Counted from the stretch's first letter, positions 1-9,891 are shown. The stretch: 64,000 nt of DNA from Pegoplata infirma (GCA_963921195.1 OY992540.1:136078694-136142693), one strand, 5' to 3'. Notes: generated from the letters alone by a model not told the origin. Translations and numbers: made by a program.

Positions 1-464
1 GGCAATATCTCGAGAACCAGTCATTAGATATCAAAATCTTTACAAGATTCGTGTTTAGCATGGCAAATGCAATAAGATATGTGGTCTAATTTTTTTAAAA
101 AAAAATTTTGAAAAATTTTTTGAAATTTACAATGGGAGTTGGCATTTATTTCCACCAAAAAAATATGTACTTTGAGTTAGCAGAATAACAAAAATGGATG
201 TAAAACGACAACAAATTATTTTTTTGCTCTGAAATTTTTATGGCAGATAGGTATTACATAGGGGAGCTATTTGCCATCGGAAACTCATTTCCGTCAAATT
301 TGAGTTGGCATATTTTGAATATAGGTTCACGATATATGTTATTTTCAACAATGTTCACCTATCAAAATTTTGGTAGCGACTGTGACTCGGATGTAACAAC
401 AAGAAAAGTAGGTCACTCAAAAACATTTTCAATTCATGTCATGCTTGTATAAAATTTATCCGGT
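1..464. other. AT-rich DNA, no gene seen
   Basis: No splice-bounded coding signal or terminal repeat was recognised here. The only open frame is about 70 codons, without similarity that I recognise. It is probably intergenic or intronic fly DNA. Confidence 0.5.
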
Positions 465-467
465 TTA

Positions 468-595
468 GGGCGGATTACTCAATGCCCAGTTAGCTGCTAA
501 CTGTTGATTTAACGGAGCCTTATGTCGAAATTTGTATGGAAAAGTTAAATTTAACCAAAAGTTATTACATAACTGAGCATTGAGTAATCCGGCCT
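468..595. mobile_element. 128-bp MITE, PIF/Harbinger-like
   Basis: The ends are inverted repeats: GGGCGGATTACTCAATGC on the left and, read inward from the right, GGCCGGATTACTCAATGC. TTA lies immediately outside both ends (465-467 and 596-598), which fits the 3-bp TWA duplication of PIF/Harbinger elements. It is non-coding and non-autonomous. The family assignment rests only on the GG(G/C)C start and the TSD length. Confidence 0.7.
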
Positions 596-724
596 TACTG
601 TTTTTTCTTAACCGCCAACACTTTTATTGAGCACATATAGACTTTGAAATCCGGTGCGACATCGCAAGACAAATTTAGGGGTTAGCCCACTAGTCCCTGC
701 AGTTAAATTGATTTCAAACTCAAA

Positions 725-1010
725 TGTGTAACGCATCGGAATATCGGTTGGGAATCCCATAAAGTATATTATTGATCAGTGATCGATTCTAAGACATTCT
801 AGCGATATCCGTCTGTCCATCCGTCTTTGGAAAGCACAATGTAGTCCACATTAAAAGAGCTACCCTTCCGATTATGAGTTAATGTCAATTTAACCGAGAA
901 AAGTAAAATTTTTGACATTACTTCTTTCGAATTGGATGAAACTTGGAATTTTAGACTTCTTAAAAATTGGGAAAATCGAATATATTTAACAAGTGTTCTG
1001 ACATAAATGA
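725..1010 (+). mobile_element. DINE-A (Helitron-like) fragment
   Basis: This matches the 5' half of the DINE-A family found elsewhere in the window: ACGCATCG...ATATCGGT, then TATTGATCAGTGATCGATTC, then the (GTCY)n core near 810. It is degraded and lacks the 3' half with its hairpin and CACTTGTT end. Confidence 0.65.
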
Positions 1011-1089
1011 CGTTATCGCAAAAAGTAATCAATGTACAGGTCTCATTTAGGCTTCAAATTATAAGAACTAATGAGACAGTCTTTAAAAT

Positions 1090-1400
1090 GACATGCACCT
1101 TGTGTTTTTTTTTTGAAAAAGGTCAAAGGTCATTGATTTGACCCTAACTTTTGGAAGGTTATACATCAAAAAACGATATTTTTAAAATTTTTGAAAAAAT
1201 ATATGTTGTTAAGGATCCCCTTTTCTACTTTAGTTTAAATTTTTAGGATGAAGACTTCGTTGGAGAATTAAATATTAATAGACACTAGTGCCTACGGTCA
1301 GTACCGTAGTACCGGGATACCGGTATTTCCGGTTCTCGGTATTACTGGGAAATGGTACCGGTTTCTCGGTTCTGTGATTATTCCCGGGACTACCGGTATG
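1090..1400 (-). repeat. Inverted copy of repeat unit F
   Basis: Read on the minus strand, 1100-1260 matches 3000-3190 and 5450-5640 (shared landmarks GGATCCT, ACAACATATAT and CTTCCAAAA). Region 1300-1400 is rich in ACCGG/CCGGT blocks like 2620-2680 and 5060-5110. It therefore forms an inverted partner of the direct duplication at 2612-5905, separated from it by DINE-C. Confidence 0.6.
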
Positions 1401-1919
1401 TATATTTTTTTTAAATTTTGTACAATTACAATTTTTTGCTCACTTAAAAAAAAGTAAAAAAGTTAAATTTGGCCTTGCCGAATGTAGTGATACCCTCCAC
1501 AATTTCAAAAAGATTATTGAAAAAACTTTATTTAAAAGAAAATTACTTTTCAAAAAAAAAAAAAAAATGGAAAAAAAAATTCCGCAAAAAAAAAAATTGT
1601 TAAAAAAAATCCGCGATTTTTTTTTTGTCAAGAATGTTTGTACTTGTTAAAAAACCATTTGGTGTTCAATTATGTTCACAGATGTCAACCAGCAGCCGAA
1701 TTAAAGCATTTTGTATTTTTAGGTTAAGTTGATTGTACTAAAATTTTGGAGGTGTCCTTACATTTTCGTTCATAACTTTTGAACCGATAACGCTCAAATG
1801 CAATACCAAACTTCTCGGGAGAACTTCCAATAAATATATAAAGTTTCAGTCACTTCCGTGTAATATTTTGGCCGTGATCACCATTTCCATAGACAGACGG
1901 ACATCGCTAGAATGTCTTA

Positions 1920-2048
1920 GTGCCCGTTTACAGAAGACGAATGATACACACGATCGAAAATTTTACGTGTATTTTGTTGTTGTTACAATAACAAAACACA
2001 TGCAAAGTTTTCGTTCGTGTGTATCGGTCGCCTTCTGTAAACTGGCAC
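1920..2048. mobile_element. 129-bp hairpin MITE with TA duplication
   Basis: This is a nearly perfect palindrome whose ends read GTGCCCGTTTACAGAAG and, inward from the right, GTGCCAGTTTACAGAAGG. TA flanks it on both sides (1918-1919 and 2049-2050). Removing the element and one TA restores GTCTTAAAATCGATCG, which is the intact sequence in related DINE copies such as that near 63820. A TA target suggests Tc1/mariner-type mobilisation. Confidence 0.8.
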
Positions 2049-2236
2049 TAAAAATCGATCGGTGATCATGAATATCGAGACCTTAGAACAACAAGGTTCT
2101 ATTTGCTTAAAGAAATAGGCACAGATAGAACCTTGTTGTCCCAAGGTCGCGATATATATACTTTGTGGGGTCCCAGACCGATATTTCGATGAGTTACAAA
2201 CGGAATGACAAACTTATATATACCCTCTATCACTAA

Positions 2237-2431
2237 AGGGTACTTTTCACTATCACACATTTCCATTATACAAGCGTAATTTCACCATATTAGCGAAATA
2301 TTTTTTTAAAAAATTTGGCCAGAAATTGTTCACTTATTAGATACGACTAGGTTTCAATCAAAAAAGAATCCAAAAATCTTTAGGAAGTTGGTAAATTTTG
2401 ATGTGTATATGATGATAGTGGAAAGTACCCT
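2237..2431. mobile_element. 195-bp MITE inside the DINE-C 3' hairpin
   Basis: The termini are AGGGTACTTTTCACTATC and, inward from the right, AGGGTACTTTCCACTATC. TAA occurs immediately outside both ends (2234-2236 and 2432-2434). It splits the terminal CCCTCTATCAC/GTGGAGGG hairpin of DINE-C, so it is younger than that copy. Confidence 0.75.
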
Positions 2432-2447
2432 TAAGTGGAGGGTATAA

Positions 2448-2611
2448 AAAAAATACAAAACATGCGAAAAACACCATTTCCTTTTTTTCTATGCATTTAA
2501 GAAAAAAAATAGTTACATAATTTTTAAATAATTTTATATGCACAACTAAATATTTCAAAAATAAATGGTGCAAGTTAAATATTTAATGGCATAGTATATA
2601 CATATTTGCTT
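2448..2611. other. Unassigned AT-rich DNA
   Basis: No open frame, terminal repeat or family similarity was recognised between DINE-C and the first repeat-F copy. Confidence 0.4.
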
Positions 2612-3615
2612 TTGAAAACTGGTACCAGGATCAGAACCGGGAATACCGGTATTCCCGGTAATATATCTAGAACCGGGAAATGGGGGGGGGGGGGGTTTGC
2701 ACTAATAGAAACACAGTGACCGGTAAGAGAAAACTGTGGATTTTTCTTCAGGAAAAAATCCGAGTCTAAATATGACCTTCCCTATTGATATTAGTTTTCT
2801 AGATATCTGCACCAAAATGTTCGAAAGACACAGCAATTCCATTTTAGTAATTTTCACACATTTAAGTGCAGATATCTCAAAAACTAATAACGATAGGCCA
2901 GTTTAAAGGTCATATTTGGACTCAGCACATCGAAAACATTAATTAAAGGGTATTTTGGTACCAGGAATATTTTTTTTTCTAAGGCAAAATATACGTTTTT
3001 TTTCTACCTGTCACAATGTTTTTATTAAAAGTTAATTATGCAATGAAGTCTCTATCCTGAAAATTTGAACTAAAGTAGAATAAGGGATCCTAAACAACAT
3101 ATATTTTTTTCCAAAATTTTAAAAACATCGGTTTTTGAGTTATAGCCTTCCAAAAACTAGGACCAAAACAATGAACTTTGATATTAAGTCTTGCAAAAAA
3201 ATGGCTGTAGGCAAAATCGCCCAAAGAAAAATGGCCCGAAAAAGAAAACGAAAATTCGCCCAAAAATTTTTCATACAAATTTGGGTCATATTTCATATGA
3301 AAAGTTGCCCAACATTTTTGGGCAAATTTTCATAGTTTTTGGGCAAAATTTCGAAATTAAAAATTGGGTGATTTTTCATTGCGAAAAATTACCCAAAAAT
3401 TGTATATGAAAAATTGCCCAATTTTATTTTGGTTTTATTTTTTGTCAAAATCTTAAAATGTCAAAACTGAAATATGTATGTCACAATAAATCAGTATATT
3501 ATTATTTTTAGAAATTTTTTTAGTAAACGCATATCCTGTTTTTTTATAAATTATATATTTACCTAACCAAGAATAAGCTGAAGCAAAACCGTTCCGTTGT
3601 TGCTAACATACAAAG

Positions 3616-3692
3616 GCTCTGGTGGGAATCGAACCCAAAACCCCTGCTCTTACATGCAGATTACCACGCTATATATTCATCTATCGCAGAGC
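3616..3692 (-). pseudogene. tRNA-like module inside foldback element
   Basis: On the minus strand the 5' end GCTCTGC can pair at six of seven positions with the 3' CCAGAGC. An exact B-box (GGTTCGATTCC) lies in a T-arm-like position. The anticodon loop would be 8 nt and is not canonical, and the A-box is weak. I read it as a degenerate tRNA or tRNA-derived SINE head carried by the element, not a working tRNA gene. Confidence 0.5.
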
Positions 3693-3738
3693 AGTGGAAA
3701 ATCAAAAGTAATGAATTTAAAAACAGCATGCAAATTGA

Positions 3739-3797
3739 ATCAAAGCGCCGCAGGGGAAAAATTTTACCAACAAATTTTTCCCCTGCGGCGCTTTGAT
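3739..3797. repeat. Perfect 26-bp hairpin with 7-nt loop
   Basis: The left arm (3739-3764) contains AAAGCGCCGCAGGGGAAAAA and the right arm (3772-3797) is its exact complement over 26 bp. The loop is TACCAAC. The arms are far more GC-rich than their surroundings and have no mismatch, so the hairpin is young or maintained. It is not a bacterial terminator in this context. Confidence 0.85.
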
Positions 3798-4536
3798 CGG
3801 AGTTAATTCTAATTTTTTTTTATTTCGTTAAAATTTAAGTTTCACACTTAAAACTTTTACATCAATTACTTATGCATTTTACAGGCTGTATTCTCAAAAC
3901 AACTATCTATAAAAATAAATAATAACCACGTAACCTAAGGTCTTATCTTAAAAGTTTTTGTCTTTGTCTTAAGGATCTTCTGCGTAGCCGGCCTTCGGCC
4001 GGGCTTAGGGATTACAAACTCCATGCCTTAGACCCACCCTCTCCGCAAAAGAAAGCTTTTTTGCGTAGTATGTGTTTTGGAAAAAATGTGTTAGAAAAAA
4101 CTTTTTTTTAATTTATTTTGGGCCATTTTTCATTTCTTTTTTGGGCTTTTTTTCGTTAATTTTGGGCGAAGTTTCGTATTTTTCTTTTTGGGTCATTTTT
4201 CATATTTTTTGGGCGATTTTGCATTTGGGCGATTTTTCATAAAATTTTTTGGGTGATTTTTCTTTGGGCGATTTTGCCTACAGCCCAAAAAAATTACCAA
4301 CATAAATAAATTTAAAACAGAAAAATAATTTCTTGAAAGTTAATCTATAAGAATATCATAGTTTTAATTAGTAAAGGAAATAATGGCCTCGAGCTAGAAT
4401 AAAACGACTCAAAAAAAAAAAAAAATATATAATTAAAAAAAAATTTAAAAGTTTTTTTGTTTTTTTTAACTATCAGTTTTTTGTATAGTTTATGTATATG
4501 AAAGTTTGTATTTGTCTTTAAAAAATGTCTTTGGAC

Positions 4537-5024
4537 TAGAGATGGGCGCGTGAGTGAATTTTGACTCACGCACGCTCACGCTCACGAAATAAAAATAGTG
4601 ATCACGCACGCTCACGTGAGTAACTAAAATTTTTCTCACGCTCACGAAATAATCGCGCTAACGAAGACTCACGAAATTAAAATTAACAAATTTTTATTTA
4701 ACGTTTTTCGATTTCTTGCACAAAAAGTATTGATTTTCCTTAAAACAATAATAAAAATTTATTTAAATCACAATTTTGTATTAATTACCCTCTTAAGTCA
4801 ATATAATGACGATTTTTTAGTTGTTTTTTGTTTCAAACAGCACAAAACAATCACGAGAACTCACGAAACAAAAGTTACTCACGCACGCTCACGCACGAAA
4901 CTATTTTTTCTAATCACGTGCACTCACGATCACGTGATTAAAAATAAATTTCACTCACGATCACGCGTGATTCACGCGTGAATCACGTGAATCACGAAAA
5001 AATCGTGTCACGCGCGCATCTCTA
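4537..5024. mobile_element. 488-bp hAT MITE with CACGCACGCTCACG repeats
   Basis: The termini are TAGAGATGGGCGCG and, inward from the right, TAGAGATGCGCGCG. CTTTGGAC is duplicated on both sides (4529-4536 and 5025-5032) and present once at the empty site in the second repeat-F copy (near 5885). An 8-bp duplication and TAGAGATG ends are typical of hAT elements. Both subterminal regions are packed with CACG/CGTG direct and inverted motifs, plausible transposase-binding arrays. There is no coding capacity. Confidence 0.9.
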
Positions 5025-5905
5025 CTTTGGACATAAATATGTTTGGTATATTTATTTGTACTAGGATCAGAACCGGGAATACCGGTATTCCCGGTAATAT
5101 ATCTAGACCCGCGAAATGGGGGGCGGGGGGAGGGGGGGGGGGGGGTTGCACTAATAGAAACACAGTGACCGGTAAGAGAAAACTGTGGATTTTACTTCAG
5201 GAAAAAATCCGAGTCTAAATATGACCTTCCCTATTAATATTAGATTTCTAGATATCTGCACCAAAATGTTCGAAAGACACAGCAATTCCATTTTAGTAAT
5301 TTTCACACATTTAAGTGCAGATATCTCAAAAACTAATAACGATAAGCCAGTTTAAAGGTCATATTTGGACTCAGCACATCGAAAACATTAATTAAAGGGT
5401 ATTTTGGTACCAGGAATATTTTTTTTTCTAAGGCAAAATATACGTTTTTTTCTACCTGTCACAATGTTTTTATTAAAAGTTAATTATGCAATGAAGTCTC
5501 TATCCTGAAAATTTGAACTAAAGTAGAATAAGGGATCCTAAACAACATATATTTTTTTTTCAAAATTTTAAAAACATCGTTTTTTGAGTTAAAGCCTTCC
5601 AAAAACTAGGACCAAAACAATGAACTTTGACATTAAGTCTTGCAAAAAAATTACCAACATAAATAAATTTAAAACAGAAAAATAATTTTCTTGAAAGTTA
5701 ATCTATAAGAATATCATAGTTTTAATTAGTAAAGGAAATAATGGCCTCGAGCTAGAATAAAACGACTCAAAAAAAAAATATATATAATTAAAAAAAAATT
5801 TAAAAGTTTTTTTTATGTTTTTTTAACTATCAGATTTTGTGTAGTTTATGTATATGAAAGTTTGTATTTGTCTTTAAAAAATGTCTTTGGACATAAATAT
5901 GTTTG

Positions 5906-6288
5906 GTAAAGTTTAAAAAAACAAGTTTTTTGTTTTTTTTTGTAAAAAAAATTTAAACTTTCTTAAACTTAAAAAAAAATGATAAATTTTGAGTAAATTT
6001 TTACTTGACACAATTAAACAGTTACTTAAAAAAAGGAAACATTTTGAGTAAAGCTTTAATTGTGTCAATTAAAAGTTTAGTCAAATTTTTTGACAAACAT
6101 TTAATAAATTTTTATTAAATGTTTACTTAATACTATTAAATCGTTAACTGGTGCAAAATTGAGTAATTATTTACTCAATAGTATTAAAAATTTACTCAAA
6201 TATTCTTTATATTTTTTTTGTGTACCCATTGAAGAGCGAAAACAACCTCAGAAAATGCATTTGTTTACATGTTTCTATTGAATTTTTG
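5906..6288. other. Very AT-rich, partly palindromic DNA
   Basis: Runs of TTTACTTAA/TTAAGTAAA and ATTAAAT/ATTTAAT recur in both orientations between 5960 and 6200. The stretch may be an old foldback remnant. No terminal repeat or duplication could be fixed and no gene is visible. Confidence 0.4.
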
Positions 6289-6292
6289 TTAA

Positions 6293-6823
6293 CCCATTTC
6301 GATCCTCTGTTCGATTTTTCGAACAGTAGAAAACAACTTTTTCAAAAAATTATTTATGTATGAAAGCGGTGGAATTTCGGGTTAATATGGTTACGAATAA
6401 TAAGTCTCATCTTTCTGTAATTGAAAAAAAATATCCCCACTTGACCACCCCAATTTATATGTCCATGAAATGCAATGCAAATCGGTACAGAAATTGTTTC
6501 AAGCAAAAACGAATATTTAGCATTTTTTGATTTTCGGCTTTAAATTTTTTTGACTAACCTAAAATTTTTTTAGATTTAATTTATTACCAAATTCCACTAA
6601 TTTGAAATATTTTGAAAATATTTATTTTGAAAATAATGAAATAAATTAATAAAATAGCAAATATTAAAATTGCGTAGAAAGATGAAATGCTGGCTTTTCT
6701 GGGAAAACGGCACATTGAAATTTTTTTTTGACAAAATTTTTGAGATCAGAGGGAGCTAATTACCCTAAAAAAGTACCTTTTTCCAAAAAAGTAAAATAAA
6801 ATTGAAACTTGGTCCAAAATGGG
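6293..6823. mobile_element. 531-bp piggyBac-like MITE (TTAA)
   Basis: The element starts CCCATTTCGATCC and ends GGTCCAAAATGGG. TTAA lies on both sides (6289-6292 and 6824-6827). TTAA target duplication with CCC...GGG termini is the signature of piggyBac-type elements. No transposase ORF is present, so it is non-autonomous. It sits just upstream of a DINE-A fragment. Confidence 0.75.
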
Positions 6824-6833
6824 TTAAGCAAAT

Positions 6834-6960
6834 TAAAAATTTTTATGCTAGAAGAAGTTTAACGTCCTGCCCTTGGACCCAGTGGACTGGAAAACTTCGT
6901 TTTTTTTTGTCCCGCCCCCTTTTGAGGGGTAAAATGTCTTCACTTAATTGCAAAAAACAT
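6834..6960 (+). mobile_element. DINE-A 3' fragment
   Basis: The block GCTAGAAGAAGTTTAACGTC followed by TTGGACCCA and a CCCGCCCCC tract matches the middle-to-3' part of DINE-A copies, for example 10280-10370 and 43040-43120. Both ends are missing. Confidence 0.6.
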
Positions 6961-6979
6961 AATAAATAATTTAGTAATT

Positions 6980-7730
6980 ATTGAGACATTTTTCGTATAG
7001 AAAATCTGAGATTCTAAGATTTTTTCGTATAGAAAAATTCTTAAATTCTGATACATTTTTCGTGTAGACAAATCTGAGATTCTGAGATTTTTTTGCATAG
7101 AAAAAGTCTAAGGCCGCTGTTCCAAAAAAAAGTAATTCACATAAAAAATGTGAAAATGAAAATTTCCGAATTTTTTTGGTGTTCTAGATTTTACATCCGA
7201 ATTTCGTTTTCGTTTTGTTTCACATAAATAAAATTTGGTGAAAGTAAAACGAATGTACTTTTTTCCTTATAATTTTTTAAATTTTATTTATTCGATTTCT
7301 ACTTCGAATGAAAACATGATCAACAAAACACTAAACTTGATTTCATGTTATTCGGAAATTTTCATGTGAATTGAAAAGTTGTGAAAGACTGAACAGAGGC
7401 CTAAGATTCTGAGACATTTTTCGTAAAGAAAACGTCTTAGATTCTGAGAAGTTATTCGTATAGAATAAGTCATAGATTCTGAGACATTTTTCATATAAAA
7501 AAAGTGGCCAGATTCTGAGACATTTTTCGTATTGAAAAAGTCTCAGATTCTGAGACATTTTTCGTAAAGAAAAAGTGGCCAGATTTTGAGACAGTTTTCG
7601 TATTGAAAAAGTCTCAGATTCTGATACATTTTTCGTATAGAATAAGTCATAGATTCTGAGACATTTTCCGTATAGAAAAAGTATCAGATTCTGAGACATT
7701 TTCGTTTAGAAAAAGTTAGACATTTTATGT
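6980..7730 (-). repeat. SAT36 minisatellite block (interrupted)
   Basis: About 15 imperfect copies of a 34-36-bp unit built on AGATTCTGAGACATTTTTCG and TATAGAAAAAGTC, in the opposite orientation to the arrays after 8650. A 290-bp MITE splits it at 7112-7401. The unit length is close to a multiple of three and nearly stop-free, so it yields long but meaningless repetitive reading frames. Confidence 0.85.
7112..7401. mobile_element. 290-bp MITE, PIF/Harbinger-like
   Basis: The ends are GGCCGCTGTTCC and, inward from the right, GGCCTCTGTTCAG. Inner inverted similarity includes CACATAAAAAATG/CATGTGAATTG and CCGAA blocks. TAA is duplicated (7109-7111 and 7402-7404). It sits inside a SAT36 unit and is therefore younger than that array. 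Confidence 0.75.
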
Positions 7731-7734
7731 TAGC

Positions 7735-8097
7735 TGTTTGAATTTAATGATTTTACTACATAAATATCTTCGTTGATTTCAATACTTCTTTAAAATTTGC
7801 TTAAATTACTTCTTTCTTAAATTTTGATAAAAAGTTAAATTTAAATTCAATCATGAATCAAATTCTTTAAATGCAAATTAAAATTAAATACAACTAATGA
7901 CACTTCTTCAATTTGAATTGAAAATGCAATTTCTTCAATTTATTTTTTGCCTCAAAATTAAATCGCCATCTTGTTCTTTAATAATTTTAAAAATGGGTTT
8001 TCTATTTGTTTGTATGTGTGTGTTTGTAGGTTTTAGTATAAGAGAGTACATTTTTTTTGTGTTGTTATATTCATTTTCATTTCTTATTCGTTGACAG
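7735..8097 (+). other. Intron-like sequence upstream of Kelch exon
   Basis: AT-rich, non-repetitive DNA ends in a T-rich tract and TTGACAG at 8091-8097, which fits an intron 3' end. Nothing else was recognised. Confidence 0.5.
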
Positions 8098-8518
8098 CAT
8101 TCCAAATCACAAAATTCTAGTATTTGGTGGTATCGATCCTTATTGTTTGCATTACCAACATGTGCAACAGCATCAGATGTATATTCAACAACAAAAACAA
8201 CATCAACATCTTAAGCAACATCAACAACAGAAACGTGTACTTTCGATTGATACCATCAATCGTAACCATTCTAGTCATCGTCATCATCGTCATCAACATT
8301 ATTCTCATTCTCCAGCTAATACCGCCGCCAACGCTTTTGCCAATAATAAATTTGAAAATTTTGGCGACCATGTACTCTTGTACGATGGTGGTATGGAATG
8401 GCGACATTTATCCCATATACCACTTGGTTCACGTCATCATCATGCAGTTGTCGTATGCAATGGACTAATTTATGTTATTGGTGGCACGAGAACAGCGTTG
8501 GGTAGTACAAAAAAATCG
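8098..8518 (+). CDS. Internal exon of a Kelch-repeat protein
   Basis: The coding frame uses codons starting at 8099; the first base completes a codon from an upstream exon. A T-rich tract and TTGACAG immediately before support the acceptor. The peptide starts with a beta-strand and double glycine (ILVFGGIDP), then a long His/Gln-rich insert, then YDGGMEWRHLSHIP and HHHAVVVCNGLIYVIGG. This is the pattern of Kelch beta-propeller blades, as in BTB-Kelch (KLHL) proteins, which often act as Cullin-3 substrate adaptors. The 3' end is uncertain: candidate donors are GTAGTA at 8502, GTTTGT at 8519 and GTATAAGT at 8523. No BTB domain, start codon or other blade is seen in the window. The low-complexity insert is unusual for a compact propeller and must lie in a loop. 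I do not recognise the specific gene. Confidence 0.7.
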
Positions 8519-8649
8519 GTTTGTATAAGTTTTTTTTTTGTTTCTTTTACAGAAAATGTTTTTTAAAAGTTTCTGTTTGTGTCGATTAACCGTTATTCGG
8601 TTAACCGAATAATAGATCAGTTAACCAAGATATTCGAAAAATAGCTGAA

Positions 8650-8846
8650 TCTATGTATCAGAATCTATGAATTTTTCTATACGGAAAAATGTCTCAGAAT
8701 CTGAGAATTTTTCTATGCAGAAAAATGTTTCAGAATGTGACAATTTTTCTATACGGAAATATGTTTCAGAATCTGGGAATTTTTCTATACAGAAAAATGT
8801 TTTAGAATGTGAGAATTTTTTTATACGGAAAAATGTCTTAGAATCT
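8650..8846 (+). repeat. SAT36 minisatellite block
   Basis: Five to six units of roughly 36 bp with the core AGAATCTGAGAATTTTTCTA then TACGGAAAAATGT. Translated, each unit gives a 12-residue repeat (S-I-R-K-N-V-S-E-S-E-N-F). It lies 130 bp after the Kelch exon, presumably in the following intron. Confidence 0.85.
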
Positions 8847-8848
8847 AA

Positions 8849-9414
8849 CAGCGGTATTCATAAGTAAAAGTTAGCAGTTGCTTATACATCGCAGACAACG
8901 AGCTGCTTACTAGAATGTGTTTTTTCCTTAGCAAAATGTTAGCATAGAGTTTATTCATAATGATTTTTTAAATCTGTTGACTAAGAACAACCCTGTTTTT
9001 GAATATCAACTTGTTTTGGTGTTTCTTCACAATACAGCGGCAAGCAGCAGCCAGTAGGCAGCACAAATAAATAGGACTGTTTTTAATTATAATTACAATT
9101 AAATGCCGTATTTTATATTTCCCTAAATTGAAATAGCATACATCATGCTGCAAATACAAAATATACTGCTTTTTATTACAATTATAAATAAATACAGAAC
9201 TTTTTATTATTTTTGCAGTCTGCTGCTTGCTGCTGCATTGCGAAGAAACACATAATTGTCGTGAGAGAACTTTACTCAATTGAGAACATTAATGGGAGAA
9301 CCTTAGTCAAGAGTTAACAAACATCTGTTTTTACTTGTTAGCAAGAGTTTTAAAATTAATTATGAATGAACCACTTGTCAAATCCATGCCAACTTTTCGT
9401 TTTGAATACGGCTG
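8849..9414. mobile_element. 566-bp MITE within SAT36, TAA duplication
   Basis: The ends are CAGCGGTATTCATAAG and, inward from the right, CAGCCGTATTCAAAAC. TAA is duplicated (8846-8848 and 9415-9417), and joining the flanks restores the SAT36 phrase GAATCTAAGAATTTT. The interior holds a second inverted pair of CAGCAGC-type blocks (about 9035-9055 and 9215-9240), which suggests nesting. Confidence 0.75.
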
Positions 9415-9417
9415 TAA

Positions 9418-9891
9418 GAATTTTTCTATACACAAAAATGTTTCCGAATCTGAGAATTTTTCCATACGCAGAAATGTCTCAGCATCTAAGAATTTTTTTA
9501 ATTTAAGAAAAATTTTTTAGAATCTGAGAACTTTTCTATACGGAAAAATACCCTAGAATCTAATAATTTTTCTATACGAAAAATGTCTCAGAATCTGAAA
9601 ACTTTTCTATACGGAAAAATGTCTCAGAATCTGAGAATTTTTCTATACAAAGAGATGTCTCAGATTCTAAATTTTATTTAAATAAAAAACATTTTTCAGA
9701 ATCTGAGATTTTTCTATGCGAAAAAATGTCACAGATTCTGAGATTTTTCTATGCAAAAAATGCTTCAGAATCTGAGAATTTTTCTATACGGAAAAATGTC
9801 TCAGAATCTAAGAATTTTTCTATACAGAAAAATGTTTCCGAATCTGGGAATTTTTCCATACGGAGAAATGCCTCAGCATCTGAGATTTTTT
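9418..9891 (+). repeat. SAT36 minisatellite block
   Basis: This continues the array interrupted at 8849, with about 13 imperfect units ending where DINE-A enters at 9892. Variation is mainly single-base changes and small indels in the A/T runs. Confidence 0.85.

Larger units (their letters stand above)
1453..2447 (+). mobile_element. DINE-C (Helitron-like) element
   Basis: The element starts with AAGTAAAAAAGTTAAATT, followed by a hairpin (GGCCTTGCCGAAT) and the family phrase GATACCCTCCAC. It carries a short GACA/GACG run near 1890 and ends in TACCCTCT...GGAGGGTATAA near 2447. This layout of 5' hairpin, GTCY-type core and 3' hairpin is that of DINE-1-like non-autonomous Helitrons. It holds two younger MITEs (1920-2048 and 2237-2431). 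A second copy begins at 62214. Confidence 0.7.
3203..4275. mobile_element. 1.07-kb foldback element, Mutator-like (9-bp TSD)
   Basis: The ends are GGCTGTAGGCAAAATCGCCC and its complement, and inverted similarity (GGGCGA/TCGCCC, TTTTTCAT blocks) runs inward for well over 100 bp. CAAAAAAAT is present on both sides (3194-3202 and 4276-4284) and once at the empty site in the second repeat-F copy (from 5643). A 9-bp duplication with long inverted repeats fits Mutator-like foldback elements. No transposase is encoded. Internal cargo includes a tRNA-like module and a perfect 26-bp hairpin. Confidence 0.85.
2612..5905 (+). repeat. Direct duplication of repeat unit F, first copy split
   Basis: Sequence beginning near 2625 (GATCAGAACCGGGAATACCG) is repeated from about 5064 to 5905. 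Homology runs through a poly-G tract, the AACACAGTGACCGGTAAGAG block, TTGCAAAAAAA and a final GTCTTTGGACATAAATATG. The first copy is interrupted at 3203-4275 and at 4537-5024; the second is uninterrupted and supplies the empty sites. G-runs (2682-2696 and 5118-5145) differ in length between copies. Confidence 0.85.

Noticed and set aside
3616..3692. Functional tRNA gene
   Set aside because: The anticodon loop is 8 nt, the A-box is weak and one acceptor pair is missing; it sits inside a foldback element.
4345..4569. 74-codon minus-strand ORF
   Set aside because: It spans the junction of repeat F and the hAT MITE and is mostly poly-Lys/Phe from A/T runs.
8117..8407. 96-codon minus-strand ORF opposite the Kelch exon
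   Set aside because: It is an artefact of the His/Gln codon repeats; the plus strand has the conserved Kelch residues and splice acceptor.
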